A DNA stretch of 64,000 bases from CAWIOX01 sp963837775 (GCA_963837775.1 CAWIOX010000001.1:62001-126000), one strand, 5' to 3'; positions 46,408 to 55,503 are shown, numbered from the stretch's first letter. Translations and numbers: made by a program. Notes: generated by a model not told the origin, from the sequence alone.

Positions 46408-48717
46408 TTAAAGTAAGTCTTCACAGTCATCATCTTGTGAATCAGTCAACACCACACCGTGCCAAAACCGCTTGCCGCTTGACTGTCGCACGACCAAACC
46501 CCGTTCGCTCAGTCGTCGGCCAAGTGCAATCGTGCTTGCTGGCCTCAATCCATTTCGGATGCTCCATGCACTATAGTTGGAGTACAGGTCGCCCGATGAT
46601 GTTTCACCGTGAGCACTGGATGATGTGCATTCAGCCAACCAAGTGCCTGTTAAATCCTGGTCCACTTGATAAGCGTCTGTTGCCTGTCGAATGGTCGTCG
46701 GTGTGTCGGCAAGTTCTTGCCGTTGCCAGTTAATACAACCAGCCACCAACCACGCCAGAATATGTGGGGTTTCGGCTCTCAGCTTGTCAAGCAAGTGCGG
46801 GTCGCGTTCGTCTGGCTTGAATGTCCGATTGAATGGGACCAGTCGCACACGTCGCCAGATGCCGTTATCGTTGCCCCGCACAATCGGCTTGTGATTGCCT
46901 GCCATTATCAGCTTGAAATTGGGCGTGAACTGTACCGGTGCGGCGTATAGCTGGCGCACAGCCATGCTGTCACCCGATACCAGGCTTTTAACCAGTGATT
47001 CCGCTAATGCTGTGTTGTCCTCGGTCTCGCTGCAAAGAACAAGCCGGGCACCGATTAGGGCGGCAAGGTCAGGCGTTGCGCCTCCGGCCTGTCGTTTGCT
47101 CTCACTCAGTGTTTCGGATGCAATGGCGCGGCTGTAATCGGCAATAACGTGCTTTAACACTTCGATAAATACGCTCTTGCCATTGGCCCCATGTCCGAAG
47201 CAAAAGAGGAATATCTGTTCTCGCGTCGAGCCTGTCAGTAGATACCCACAAAAGCGTTGCATCCAGTCGATTAACTCTTGGTCGCCATTGAATACCTGCT
47301 CCAAGAACTGTACCCAGCGCACGGCCTTGGCAGCGTTTCCGATGATGTCGGCATTCAGGCTCTTGGTGATGTAATCGGCAGGTTTAGCGGCCCGTACAGA
47401 GCCATTACGTAGGTCGATAACTTGCCGTGCTTGATTGAATCCGATGGTGAAATGGTCAGCGTCAATAAAGGCCAGCGGCAAGCGTACCGGCGCGAAATCG
47501 GACAGCATCGCAACGGCTGCGTTAATGGTCCGCATGTCTTGCGATTTGCGTGCCCATTTCCCGAAGTGTTCAGCATCGTTAATGTACCCGGCCCCCTCGC
47601 TGTAAATTCTTGCAGACAGACCGGCAGCAAGCGAGCGAACACCAGAACCGTCGTCCCACTGCCATGCAGCTCCATCCCAGATAATCCATTTTTTCGCGTC
47701 ATGTACATATCTTAGGACGTCGCCATAAGCATCAAACAGGCGATTCATATTACCGTGCTCTGTTAGTGGTCGCGTGTACTTTGTGCCGTCGCGTGCATCA
47801 CACTTGGGAAGGTTCGGCTCCATGAATAACGCAATTTCTCTGTCTGGCACTGCCAAACCTAGCGCCTTTCGGAATTCATCTTGCGAACGTCCGTCGCAAT
47901 GGGAATGCAAGCACTTAAACCCCCCGTGTTGATGCCCTCCAGTGTGCGGCAAATAATAGACAGTAGACGAATCGTCGTTTGTGTTCGAATGCTCGCTGGC
48001 ACAAGGACAGACAACGGCATACTTACCGCCTCCCATGTCTTGCCTGACCATATCTAAGAGGTCAAGTGTTTGCCACACAGGGTCATCGGACGCGACTTGT
48101 GCCAACTTGGTTCCAGTACCAGCATCGAAAGTCAATACTGGCACCGTCAGCAACATTTCATCCACGTCAACCGCGTTCCCGTCAAATTGAAATACTTGCG
48201 CCCCATGCAGCGGCGTGAATAGCGGTTGTTCTGCCTTATAGACGGAATTATCAAAAACGATTTGGCCCGTACATGACTGTTCAATCATGGCTTGAACAGT
48301 CATGCACAACGCGATTCCCTCAGAGCGAGTGGTTGGACGAGTTTGAGCTAACACCACGCGGCAACGCGGCTTGTCATCTGTATGGCTGGCTGTAGTGTAG
48401 GCAAATCCTTTGAACTGATGTAGCGTTTCCAGCACTGCGGCAAAGGTGGGGGGCGTATCGAAGCCATCAAGGTCGAATGGTAGAAAAGCGCGTGTCGATA
48501 CAAGGGCTTTTTGCCGCCATGGAGAAACCCCAGGGTTCTTATCAGGATTGCTATGTGCGCCCTTATTGAATGGAGCACATATATAAATCCCTCCCTTTTC
48601 AGCCGAACGGTCAGACATAACCGCTTGTGCGAATTCGTCAAAATTCGCGGATGCTCGTTGGTCTGGCAAATTGTCGTAAGTACTTGTGCCTCTGGAATAA
48701 TAAATGGCGGCTGTCAT
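46408..48717 (-). CDS. AEP-type primase / SF3 helicase (P4 family)
   Basis: This 769-residue protein has an N-terminal primase-polymerase-like region with FLPFDLDGFD (the D-x-D metal motif) and RCRVVLAQT, a middle Zn-like part (CPCASEHSN, GGFKCLHSHCDG), a D5N region and an SF3 helicase: Walker A FGHGANGKSVF, LCSETEDN and IMAGNHKPIVRG. The start at 48717 makes an ATGA overlap with the upstream gene and has GGGGAA before it. It should prime and unwind the element's own origin. Confidence 0.85.
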   Translation of the reverse strand: MTAAIYYSRGTSTYDNLPDQRASANFDEFAQAVMSDRSAEKGGIYICAPFNKGAHSNPDKNPGVSPWRQKALVSTRAFLPFDLDGFDTPPTFAAVLETLHQFKGFAYTTASHTDDKPRCRVVLAQTRPTTRSEGIALCMTVQAMIEQSCTGQIVFDNSVYKAEQPLFTPLHGAQVFQFDGNAVDVDEMLLTVPVLTFDAGTGTKLAQVASDDPVWQTLDLLDMVRQDMGGGKYAVVCPCASEHSNTNDDSSTVYYLPHTGGHQHGGFKCLHSHCDGRSQDEFRKALGLAVPDREIALFMEPNLPKCDARDGTKYTRPLTEHGNMNRLFDAYGDVLRYVHDAKKWIIWDGAAWQWDDGSGVRSLAAGLSARIYSEGAGYINDAEHFGKWARKSQDMRTINAAVAMLSDFAPVRLPLAFIDADHFTIGFNQARQVIDLRNGSVRAAKPADYITKSLNADIIGNAAKAVRWVQFLEQVFNGDQELIDWMQRFCGYLLTGSTREQIFLFCFGHGANGKSVFIEVLKHVIADYSRAIASETLSESKRQAGGATPDLAALIGARLVLCSETEDNTALAESLVKSLVSGDSMAVRQLYAAPVQFTPNFKLIMAGNHKPIVRGNDNGIWRRVRLVPFNRTFKPDERDPHLLDKLRAETPHILAWLVAGCINWQRQELADTPTTIRQATDAYQVDQDLTGTWLAECTSSSAHGETSSGDLYSNYSAWSIRNGLRPASTIALGRRLSERGLVVRQSSGKRFWHGVVLTDSQDDDCEDLL

Positions 48718-49151
48718 GCGTTCCCCATTTGGCACAGTTGATTACGGGAGGCGTACGATTTGCACTTGTTGACTTGCTGGCGCTGCTTGGCTCTGGCTGT
48801 TTTGACATCATCAATCCAAGCACGCGCGTCCATTTCAAGCGCTTGTGCAATCGTCGCTTGTGGCAACCTGTATGCGGTGATCAATACTATGCGGCCATCA
48901 TTTGTGCTGGTCTTAACAGCACGGCGCTCGATATGCCAGCTGTAGTGCTTGGACAGTGTGTGAATCACTGCGCTTAGTCGAGTTGTGTTCTGTGCAAAAA
49001 CGCTATTCAAGCCGGTCAACGTGTTCGATTCCAACATACTAGCCAAGACCTCAGCCAATACCGTGTGGTGTCGTTTTGGCAGGGTTCCGGGGATATAATC
49101 ACGCTTGATAGGGGCGCTCTTACTGCTATTTGTGGCGGAGGCGTTTTTCAT
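48714..49151 (-). CDS. Hypothetical protein in element
   Basis: This 145-residue protein is basic with LSAVIHTLSKHYSWHIERRA and no family recognised. It overlaps the primase by 4 bp and the AlpA-like gene by 1 bp, so all three are coupled. It could be a DNA-binding accessory. Confidence 0.65.
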   Translation of the reverse strand: MKNASATNSSKSAPIKRDYIPGTLPKRHHTVLAEVLASMLESNTLTGLNSVFAQNTTRLSAVIHTLSKHYSWHIERRAVKTSTNDGRIVLITAYRLPQATIAQALEMDARAWIDDVKTARAKQRQQVNKCKSYASRNQLCQMGNA

Positions 49152-49366
49152 TATGCGGCGCTCCCTTCGGACACGATGCGCTTAATGTCGGCTACGGACC
49201 AGGATAACCGCCCATTGATGCGGACAGGGCGCAGCGGGCCATCTTCTAAACAGGCCCATTTTCTAAGTGTTTGCGGTTTGCGGCCAAGATGAAAGGCGGC
49301 GGCGTTAGTATCAATGACTGTGCGATTTTCACGCACCAATGCGGTGTAATGGGCTTCGGTTTGCAT
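49151..49366 (-). CDS. AlpA-like helix-turn-helix protein
   Basis: This 71-residue protein has NAAAFHLGRKPQTLRKWACL and GPLRPVRINGRLSWSVADIK, the winged-helix pattern of AlpA/MerR-like excisionases and regulators. It probably controls element excision or transcription. Confidence 0.75.
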   Translation of the reverse strand: MQTEAHYTALVRENRTVIDTNAAAFHLGRKPQTLRKWACLEDGPLRPVRINGRLSWSVADIKRIVSEGSAA

Positions 49367-49478
49367 CTTGATTCCTTATCGTTGAGTGAACGATACGAAT
49401 CATTAAGCACAAAAAACTCCACAAAATCTAGCGGGTCTAATGTATGCCTGTTGGGCCTAGTGTCGGCCTATCGTCTGC

Positions 49479-50114
49479 TTATTCTCTGGAGCCATTCCAT
49501 TTCTCAAGCGTCTTTTGACAGGCTTCCAGCGTATAAAGTTTTTCTTTGTATCTGGTAGTCATCCAAACCACGGCGCGGTTTGCCTTGTCTGATTTTTTCA
49601 ATACATCGGGTTCGGTTCCACTGTCTGCCCATTCTTGCAATCGGCCCATAACCTCTTTATCAGTAGCACTTCGCTTCTCTTTGCATTCAATCTCCCATGC
49701 AGCCTTTACCGCAAGTTTGCCCGCTGAATTTGACGGTAATTTTCCGGGCGATTCCTGTTCGCTCGCTTCTATCGCGCTATCTTGCGGCTGTAACGCCGGT
49801 AGCGCTTCACTTTGCACGGCGTGTTTGTCTGATTTATCTGGGACAGTTGCTGGATTGTTCGCCTCATAAATTTCCACTTCATCTCGCGTGAAAATAATAT
49901 GCTCACCATCTTCAAAGAGGACATTTTTTGTGCCGTCGGTGTTCGTATTAGAGATAAGACGAAAACACGCGTCATCAGCACGCGTTATAAGCCGCTCTGA
50001 AAAAATCCTTTGTGTCTTCATAAGGTGCAACAAGTCGCCTTGTGTTATCCCCCACTTGGCTACTAACTCTTCAAATGTGAAATAGTCTCTAACTGGTAAG
50101 TCTACAAATGCCAT
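49479..50114 (-). CDS. Hypothetical protein in element
   Basis: The 211-residue protein has an HTH-like N-terminus (YFTFEELVAKWGITQGDLLH) followed by a charged C-terminal part. No family recognised. Start MAFVDLPVRD at 50114 has GAAGGAG upstream. It could be a replication or regulatory accessory. Confidence 0.6.
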   Translation of the reverse strand: MAFVDLPVRDYFTFEELVAKWGITQGDLLHLMKTQRIFSERLITRADDACFRLISNTNTDGTKNVLFEDGEHIIFTRDEVEIYEANNPATVPDKSDKHAVQSEALPALQPQDSAIEASEQESPGKLPSNSAGKLAVKAAWEIECKEKRSATDKEVMGRLQEWADSGTEPDVLKKSDKANRAVVWMTTRYKEKLYTLEACQKTLEKWNGSRE

Positions 50115-50219
50115 GGCAAAGCACTCCTTCAGATGTCGGATTTTATTAAGTAGTGTCACGGTCAGGCGAGTGAAGATATCCGGCTTTTTGTCCGTAAAAC
50201 CAGACTGGGACTTAAATAT

Positions 50220-51563
50220 TTACGCGGTGGCAATTACTCTTAATCCCTGTGCCACTGGCACAAAGTCGATACCGGCCTGCTCTAATATCCACGACTCAAT
50301 CTTTACGTGCCACATGCGCAGCAAGTCGATAGGTCGGCGGCGATAATGCTTTTCAGCCAATGCGCTGGCGCTGTGCCCCTGAATCTGAGCCACCACGCCA
50401 ACGGGGGTTTCTGTCCATTCCGATAACGTGCTAAAGGAGCGGCGCAAGCCATGCAATGAAACGTGCGGTAGTCCTGCAACCTGCAAAGCCTGTGTATGCG
50501 CTATGCGCGGTTCTGTAATGTGGCCTGATGCGGCTGTCGGACTGCTAAAAACCCATTCACTACGGCGCGGCAATGCTGCCAGCAGGTGCGCCAGATAAGG
50601 CGTCAATGGGATTGTGCGTAGACCTTCCACCTTGTCGCGTATGGTCATTTTGTTCCACGTAAAATCCACGTCTACCCATTTCATAATCTCAAGTTCCCCA
50701 CGCCTTGCGCCCGTTATCAGCAAGGCTTGCAGATAAACGCGGATTACAGGACTCCCAATCTGGCGAACGGCGGCAAACCATAGCGGCAACTGCTCACGTT
50801 CCAGACAATCGCCTTCCTTGGTCTTGCTGGCGGGAACAATGTCCTTTACTTCGGTTGTCAGGCAGCAATCCGCATGTGCTACGTGCTGAAATTCAGGATG
50901 CTTTACGCACCACCGGATAAAGGTACGAAACTTGCGAAAGGAGTTATGCGCAAACGTGGGGCGGGTAGTGCATTCGTTCGCCAGCCAATCGAGAATCACT
51001 GGCGCGGTTATTTCGTGTAGCGGCTTAATCAGCAGACTGGCAAGCGGGGCAGGCTTTGCGGTCTTGTCGCCAATCTTGCAAGGCTCCCCGCCCGCATTCG
51101 CTGCAATGATATGGTCAATGCGGTGTTGCGCTCCCCATTTTGGATGCGGCACGGCAAGATAAGCATCCCAAGCAACACGGGCGATTAATTCGCGCTTGGC
51201 CTGTTCTATGGCTTCTTGCTGGCGCTGTGCGACTTGTGCTGCATCCTTGGCATCACGTGCGGCCTGTGCCTCTGCTAATCCGTCTGCCTTCACTTGGCGC
51301 GGGTCGATACCTTTATTGGTTTGGGCTTTGTAGTCGGCGGCTTCAGCTTGTGCGGCTGCAATTGTGTACGTTGCTGCATCGCCAATGGTAATGCGCATTG
51401 TTTTTCCGTTGAGGCTCGTCTCGAATATGTATGACTTGGCACCGGTAGCCGTTACGCGCAAGCCCAAACCCGGCGTTTTCCCATCCCAGAAAATGCTTTG
51501 TTTCTTGCCTGATTCGCATTTAAAAGCGGCCACACGTCCGGCTGTAAAGTTTTCCCATTTCAT
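50220..51563 (-). CDS. int: Tyrosine-type site-specific integrase
   Basis: The 447-residue integrase has a DUF4102 N-terminus (KTPGLGLRVTATGAKSYIFE, arm-type binding), a core-binding domain and a catalytic domain with GARRGE (Arg I), VSLHGLRRSFSTL (His-x2-Arg), QGHSASALAEKHY (His and Tyr). It integrates the element at tRNA-Arg. The gene starts 159 bp inside the right att repeat, and its promoter region holds an arm-type site, so it may regulate itself. Confidence 0.93.
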   Translation of the reverse strand: MKWENFTAGRVAAFKCESGKKQSIFWDGKTPGLGLRVTATGAKSYIFETSLNGKTMRITIGDAATYTIAAAQAEAADYKAQTNKGIDPRQVKADGLAEAQAARDAKDAAQVAQRQQEAIEQAKRELIARVAWDAYLAVPHPKWGAQHRIDHIIAANAGGEPCKIGDKTAKPAPLASLLIKPLHEITAPVILDWLANECTTRPTFAHNSFRKFRTFIRWCVKHPEFQHVAHADCCLTTEVKDIVPASKTKEGDCLEREQLPLWFAAVRQIGSPVIRVYLQALLITGARRGELEIMKWVDVDFTWNKMTIRDKVEGLRTIPLTPYLAHLLAALPRRSEWVFSSPTAASGHITEPRIAHTQALQVAGLPHVSLHGLRRSFSTLSEWTETPVGVVAQIQGHSASALAEKHYRRRPIDLLRMWHVKIESWILEQAGIDFVPVAQGLRVIATA

Positions 51564-51577
51564 CGCTTGAATCTTCC

Positions 51578-51596
51578 GTGTAGGGGCTGTGTAGGA
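51578..51596 (+). promoter_or_regulatory. Arm-type integrase site, right
   Basis: GTGTAGGGGCTGTGTAGGA lies just before the integrase gene and matches the left site in 18 of 19 bases. Confidence 0.65.
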
Positions 51597-51722
51597 AATT
51601 TCAGTATATATGCATCAACATAAATCTATACAGAAAGAAACGATAATTTACTAAGTAATTGATTTTTAATGAAATGTTGTATTTTATGAGCGTTAATCAA
51701 CGGCAATAAATGCCATTTTTCA

Positions 51723-51773
51723 TGGCCTCCGAAGCCAAGGGTCGTGGGTTCGATCCCCGCCAGCCGCACCAAT
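51723..51773 (+). repeat. attR: duplicated tRNA-Arg 3' half
   Basis: This is the second copy of the 51-bp identity. It lacks the tRNA 5' half, so it is not a tRNA gene. Confidence 0.92.
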
Positions 51774-52472
51774 GAAATCAATGACTTACGGTTTTTATGT
51801 AATTCATGTCGATTACAAAAATTGTCCTGTGTAAGCAAATTGCATCAGAGTCCAATGCGTGCCGATTACAACTCTTCTCTATCTCAAGCATCAGATCGTC
51901 GATTGCCAAGTTAGCGACAACGATCTGATGCACAGGCCATATTCGCTGCTACGGGCAGGAAAAAATTATTCATGCCGCGCATGATGTGCGGCGCCTGAAC
52001 GAACATCATGGCATCCATTTCTGAGTTCAATCAGCCTTACATACATCACGTTTCTTGAAAACGGTGCTGTATGGCGTGGCCAGACGCATTGGGATCTGGC
52101 TGTTAGGGCAATGCTGTATCGGCCGTGTTACAGCCACTTTCTCCCTTGGCTGGCAATTGGTTCATTCATCTATGCAATTGAATTCATTCAGGAATTATTG
52201 CCGACTTTGCGACAGCACAAACAAGAAATTTCGGAAATCAGCTGGCACTGTAAGGCGCGTGTTACACATATCATCGGTCGATTTGAGCGCAGGGTTGTTT
52301 TCTCTGTGAAAAGCGCCGTGTTATGTGCTATCAAATAATATTTTTTTCTTAATTTTCAATGAGTTAGCGATAGTGAATAGCCCTCTGGCATTGTATTTGC
52401 AATACGTAGAGTGGATTGGCAGGTAAGCCAAGCCTTGAGGGATACTCATTAACGCTTATTAAGGGAACCATC
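51774..52472. other. Leader region of the fibre-like locus
   Basis: This 699-bp gap has no convincing gene. It includes a 12-bp inverted repeat (51888-51899 with 51920-51931) and, near its end, AT-rich sequence leading into a sigma-54-like promoter. Confidence 0.5.
52386..52401 (+). promoter_or_regulatory. Sigma-54-like promoter
   Basis: TGGCATTGTATTTGCA has GG (52387-52388) and GC (52399-52400) exactly ten bases apart, matching the -24/-12 consensus TGGCAC-N5-TTGCA with one mismatch. The predicted start is at about 52412, giving a ~60-base leader. Confidence 0.55.
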
Positions 52473-54170
52473 ATGAAAAAGACTTTATTGGCGTCGGCAA
52501 TCGCTCTTGCCTTCGGCCTCGCAGGTCAAGCAATGGCTATCGGCACCGACAATACGACGACGACTAGCGGCAACCGCAACGATATCGATGTCAAGACCAT
52601 TAGCAAGGTCGACACGGATACCACGAACAGTAACAACCCCGTTACCAAGTCTGTGACTCTCACTGACAGCAACAACCAGACAATTACCAAGACCGATACG
52701 GACACCAAGACTACCACTGGCAGCAACAACAAGACCATTACCAAGACCGACACGGACACCAAGACTACCACTGGCAGCAACAACAAGACCATTACTAAGA
52801 CCGATACGGACACGAGGACAGACTCGCACAACAAGAGCATTACCAAGACCAATACGAAGGTCACTGATAATTCCAACCAGGACAATGGTAACCAGCGTGA
52901 CAACAAAGGCGGCAAAGCTTCCGTTGCAGGGTATGGTGCGGCCGCTAACAATGGTTCCAACGCCACAGCTAACTTCAACAATTCCTTCAATACCAGCAAA
53001 GCGATCGCAGTCAGCAAACTGGATGGCAGCGTAAGCGGCAACCAGATCCATGACATCGGCAACACTGCGCGGAACTACGGCGATGCCAATGGCGGCAATG
53101 GCGGCAAAGGCATTGGCGGCAAAGCGTATGGCGGTGACGGCGGCAAAGGCGGCAGTGGCGGTGACGGCGGCTTCGCCAAGAATGGCAGCGTCAAGGCAAC
53201 CGCCAGCAGCGGCAAAGCATATGGCGGCGATGGCGGCGACGGTGGCGATGCCAAGAACGCCCGCGGCGGTAGCGGCGGCGACGGCGACGGCACGAGCGGC
53301 AAGGCCATTGCTGTCACCAACGCCAAAGGTGGTTCTGGTTCGGCTGAGTCCGGCAAAGCCGGAGCCTTGAACGCATCCGTAGGTGGTTTCGCCAAGGGTG
53401 AATCCGGCAAAGCCGGAGCCTTGAACGCATCCGTAGGTGGTTTCGCCAAGGGTGAATCCGGCGATGCCAGCACCAGGGCTAGCGGCGGTTATGGCAAGGC
53501 TTGGGGTGGTTACGGCGACGGTGGTGGCGCCAATGGCGGTGGCAACCGCGGTAGTGCCACTCGTACCGGCGGTGCAGGCGTCGGTATAGCTGCCGGCGTC
53601 GGTGGTGACGCTACAGCAGGTGCCGCCACTAGCGGGACTGGCACCGGCACTGGTGGTGCAGCTACCGGCACAGCAACAGCTACCAGCGGTACAGGCACTG
53701 GCACCGGTGGTGCAGCTACCGGCACAGCAACAGCCAGCAGCGGCGTAGCAACCGGCACAGGCGGTCCGGCAACAGCAGGCGCAGCAACTGCTAGCAGCGG
53801 TGCAGCAACCGGCGTAGGCGGCAATGGTGGTTCTGCCAGCAACGCAGGCGGCGCTGGCGGGGCTGGCGGTTCTGCAAACAGCGGTAGCGCAACCAATACT
53901 GCTAGCAACGGCGCTGCCACAGGTGGTGCCGGCGCAGCCGGTGCAGCCGGCGGTGCAGGCGCAGCCGGTACCGGTGGTGCTGGAAATGGTGGTGCAGGCG
54001 GCGCTGGCGGTGTGGTCGTCGTAGATGCGGGCACTTTCAATATGTCCAATACCATGACCAGTGTCGGGCAGTCGGCTGCGGGCATCATGATCGCAAATCA
54101 AAACAGCGGATTTGCATCCTTGATACAACAAAGCGTGAACGTCCAGGCTAACTTGGCCGTAGGCAAGTAA
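52473..54170 (+). CDS. Secreted Gly/Ala/Thr repeat protein (fibre subunit-like)
   Basis: This 565-residue protein has a signal peptide (MKKTLLASAIALAFGLAGQA). The mature part holds three kinds of 18-residue (54-bp) tandem repeat: TKTDTDTKTTTGSNNKTI (~residues 75-115), SGKAGALNASVGGFAKGE (x2, ~292-328) and SGTGTGTGGAATGTATAT (x2, ~388-423). A Gly-rich middle and a different C-terminus (NTMTSVGQSAAGIMIANQNS) follow. There are no Cys residues that I see. ATG 52473 has AAGGGA. It is a candidate fibre or adhesin subunit of the fap-like locus. Confidence 0.75.
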   Translation: MKKTLLASAIALAFGLAGQAMAIGTDNTTTTSGNRNDIDVKTISKVDTDTTNSNNPVTKSVTLTDSNNQTITKTDTDTKTTTGSNNKTITKTDTDTKTTTGSNNKTITKTDTDTRTDSHNKSITKTNTKVTDNSNQDNGNQRDNKGGKASVAGYGAAANNGSNATANFNNSFNTSKAIAVSKLDGSVSGNQIHDIGNTARNYGDANGGNGGKGIGGKAYGGDGGKGGSGGDGGFAKNGSVKATASSGKAYGGDGGDGGDAKNARGGSGGDGDGTSGKAIAVTNAKGGSGSAESGKAGALNASVGGFAKGESGKAGALNASVGGFAKGESGDASTRASGGYGKAWGGYGDGGGANGGGNRGSATRTGGAGVGIAAGVGGDATAGAATSGTGTGTGGAATGTATATSGTGTGTGGAATGTATASSGVATGTGGPATAGAATASSGAATGVGGNGGSASNAGGAGGAGGSANSGSATNTASNGAATGGAGAAGAAGGAGAAGTGGAGNGGAGGAGGVVVVDAGTFNMSNTMTSVGQSAAGIMIANQNSGFASLIQQSVNVQANLAVGK

Positions 54171-54179
54171 GTAGCATGA

Positions 54180-54218
54180 CCCGCCGCTGGGCGCAATCAA
54201 TGCGTGCCCAGCGGCGGG
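54180..54218 (+). terminator. Strong hairpin after the repeat-protein gene
   Basis: CCCGCCGCTGGGC pairs perfectly with GCCCAGCGGCGGG around a 13-base loop. There is no T run, so it may be an mRNA-stabilising or attenuating structure that favours the subunit over downstream genes. Confidence 0.65.
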
Positions 54219-54390
54219 ATTCCTGATGAACGGCAAGCGAGCAGTGCAGCAGCTTGTGGTCAGTCTTTCGACAAGGAAAGATTAAGAGTTCAGGCATGCA
54301 GTCTCGATTTTTCAAAGCGATAGTTCAAGCACAGTTTGTGTTCCAGCATCAGGTATCTCACCGGTCAGGCGTCAACGAGGAGTGAGTAAC

Positions 54391-54804
54391 ATGCGATCAA
54401 TTAATTATTCGGTCAGGGTCGTAATGGCACTGGCGGCCTGTTTGCCGAGTTGGGTCATGGCGGCAGAGTTATCGCCGGATGACAGGGCGTTACAGGTGCC
54501 AGGCATCACTGATCATTCAGCGGCGTCGGCTGCTAAAGTTGCACCGGTCATGGTCGCCGGTATGGGGCCGGCGATGAGTGCGGATCAACTGGGCAGTTAC
54601 CGTGGCGGTACCGACATTGTCAGCAATGACATGGAGCTAAGCGGCGCGGTGGCGGGCAATTCGGCCAGAAATGTGACTACCGGCATGAACACCATCAATG
54701 GCGGCGCTTTCACCAATGCCAGTGGTCTGCCGCTCGTCATTCAGAACTCGGGCGCCAATGTGCTCATCCAGAATGCGACCATCATCAATGTGCAAATGAA
54801 ATAA
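54391..54804 (+). CDS. Small secreted protein with double-glycine motif
   Basis: This 137-residue protein has a signal peptide (cleavage near VMAAEL). At residues 63-73 it has SADQLGSYRGG, resembling a C39 double-glycine processing site; the C-terminal part (NASGLPLVIQNSGANVLIQN) is Asn/Val-rich and beta-prone. ATG 54391 has CGAGGAG upstream; the GTG at 54382 is too close to it. It sits 3 bp before the C39 peptidase gene. Confidence 0.7.
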   Translation: MRSINYSVRVVMALAACLPSWVMAAELSPDDRALQVPGITDHSAASAAKVAPVMVAGMGPAMSADQLGSYRGGTDIVSNDMELSGAVAGNSARNVTTGMNTINGGAFTNASGLPLVIQNSGANVLIQNATIINVQMK

Positions 54805-54807
54805 GCC

Positions 54808-55491
54808 ATGAAAACCCTGATTGCCCTGATAACGGCCACCATCACCATGATGACCGGGCCTGCTCAAGCAGGCATGCTGGAACTGGCCGGCATTGGCGGT
54901 AAATATACCGTGCCTGTGACCAGCCTTAAAGAAGCGCGTTTCAAGGCGACGATGCGCCAGCAATACGATTTTAGTTGTGGCTCGGCGGCTGTTGCGACAT
55001 TGCTCACGCACCAATACGATTATCCGGTGTCCGAACAGGCGGTATTTGAGGAAATGTTTGCTAGCGGTGACCGGCAAAAAATCCGCAAGGAAGGCTTTTC
55101 CCTGCTGGATATCAAACATTATCTGGAAGCCCATGGCTTCAAAGCCGATGGCTTCGAGCAGCCATTGCAGAAACTGCTGGATGCCCATCTGCCGGCCATC
55201 GTCTTGATTTCGGAAAAGGGGTATCACCATTTTGTCGTCATCAAGGGGCTGCGTGACGGACGCATTCTGATCGGCGACCCTTCCAATGGAACACGGGCGA
55301 TTGCTCGCAGCAGTTTTGAATCGATATGGGTAAATAAGCTCCTGTTCGTAATCCACAATAAACAGGAATTGGCAAAATTCAACGATACCGCCGATTGGCG
55401 CGTTGCTCCGAGAGCCCCCTTGGCCGAAGGCATCAATCATGATGGTCTGGCTAATGTGACGCTGCCGAAGTTTGGCCCAGGCGATTTTTGA
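54808..55491 (+). CDS. Exported C39-type cysteine peptidase (FapD-like)
   Basis: This 227-residue protein has a signal peptide (cleavage near AQAGML), RQQYDFSCGSAAVATLL with catalytic Cys, KEGFSLLDIKHYLEAHGFKA, and YHHFVVIKGLRDGRILIGDP with the catalytic His and Asp. Unlike bacteriocin C39 domains it is not fused to an ABC transporter. FapD of the Pseudomonas amyloid system is of this type. It lies between two genes encoding GG-motif proteins, its likely substrates. Confidence 0.85.
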   Translation: MKTLIALITATITMMTGPAQAGMLELAGIGGKYTVPVTSLKEARFKATMRQQYDFSCGSAAVATLLTHQYDYPVSEQAVFEEMFASGDRQKIRKEGFSLLDIKHYLEAHGFKADGFEQPLQKLLDAHLPAIVLISEKGYHHFVVIKGLRDGRILIGDPSNGTRAIARSSFESIWVNKLLFVIHNKQELAKFNDTADWRVAPRAPLAEGINHDGLANVTLPKFGPGDF

Positions 55492-55503
55492 CGGGGTATA
55501 CAC

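Larger units (their letters stand above)
44901..51773. mobile_element. Integrated satellite-like element in tRNA-Arg(CCG)
   Basis: The 6.9-kb segment is bounded by a perfect 51-bp repeat of the tRNA 3' half. It encodes a tyrosine integrase beside the right end, an AlpA-like small DNA-binding protein, a primase-helicase, two unknown proteins and a DUF4124 protein, all leftward. It has an iteron-like inverted repeat and arm-type sites. No capsid, tail or terminase genes are seen. AT content and codon use differ from the flanks. Confidence 0.9.

Noticed and set aside
51723..51773. Second tRNA-Arg gene
   Set aside because: Only the 3' half is present; the acceptor 5' strand and D-arm are missing, so it is the att duplicate.
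52111..52338. 75-codon hydrophobic frame before the fibre locus
   Set aside because: No ribosome site or family signal; it runs into the promoter leader and is likely chance.
52485..54236. 583-codon minus-strand frame opposite the repeat protein
   Set aside because: This is a shadow of the GC-rich repeat on the other strand; the plus frame has signal peptide, RBS and promoter.
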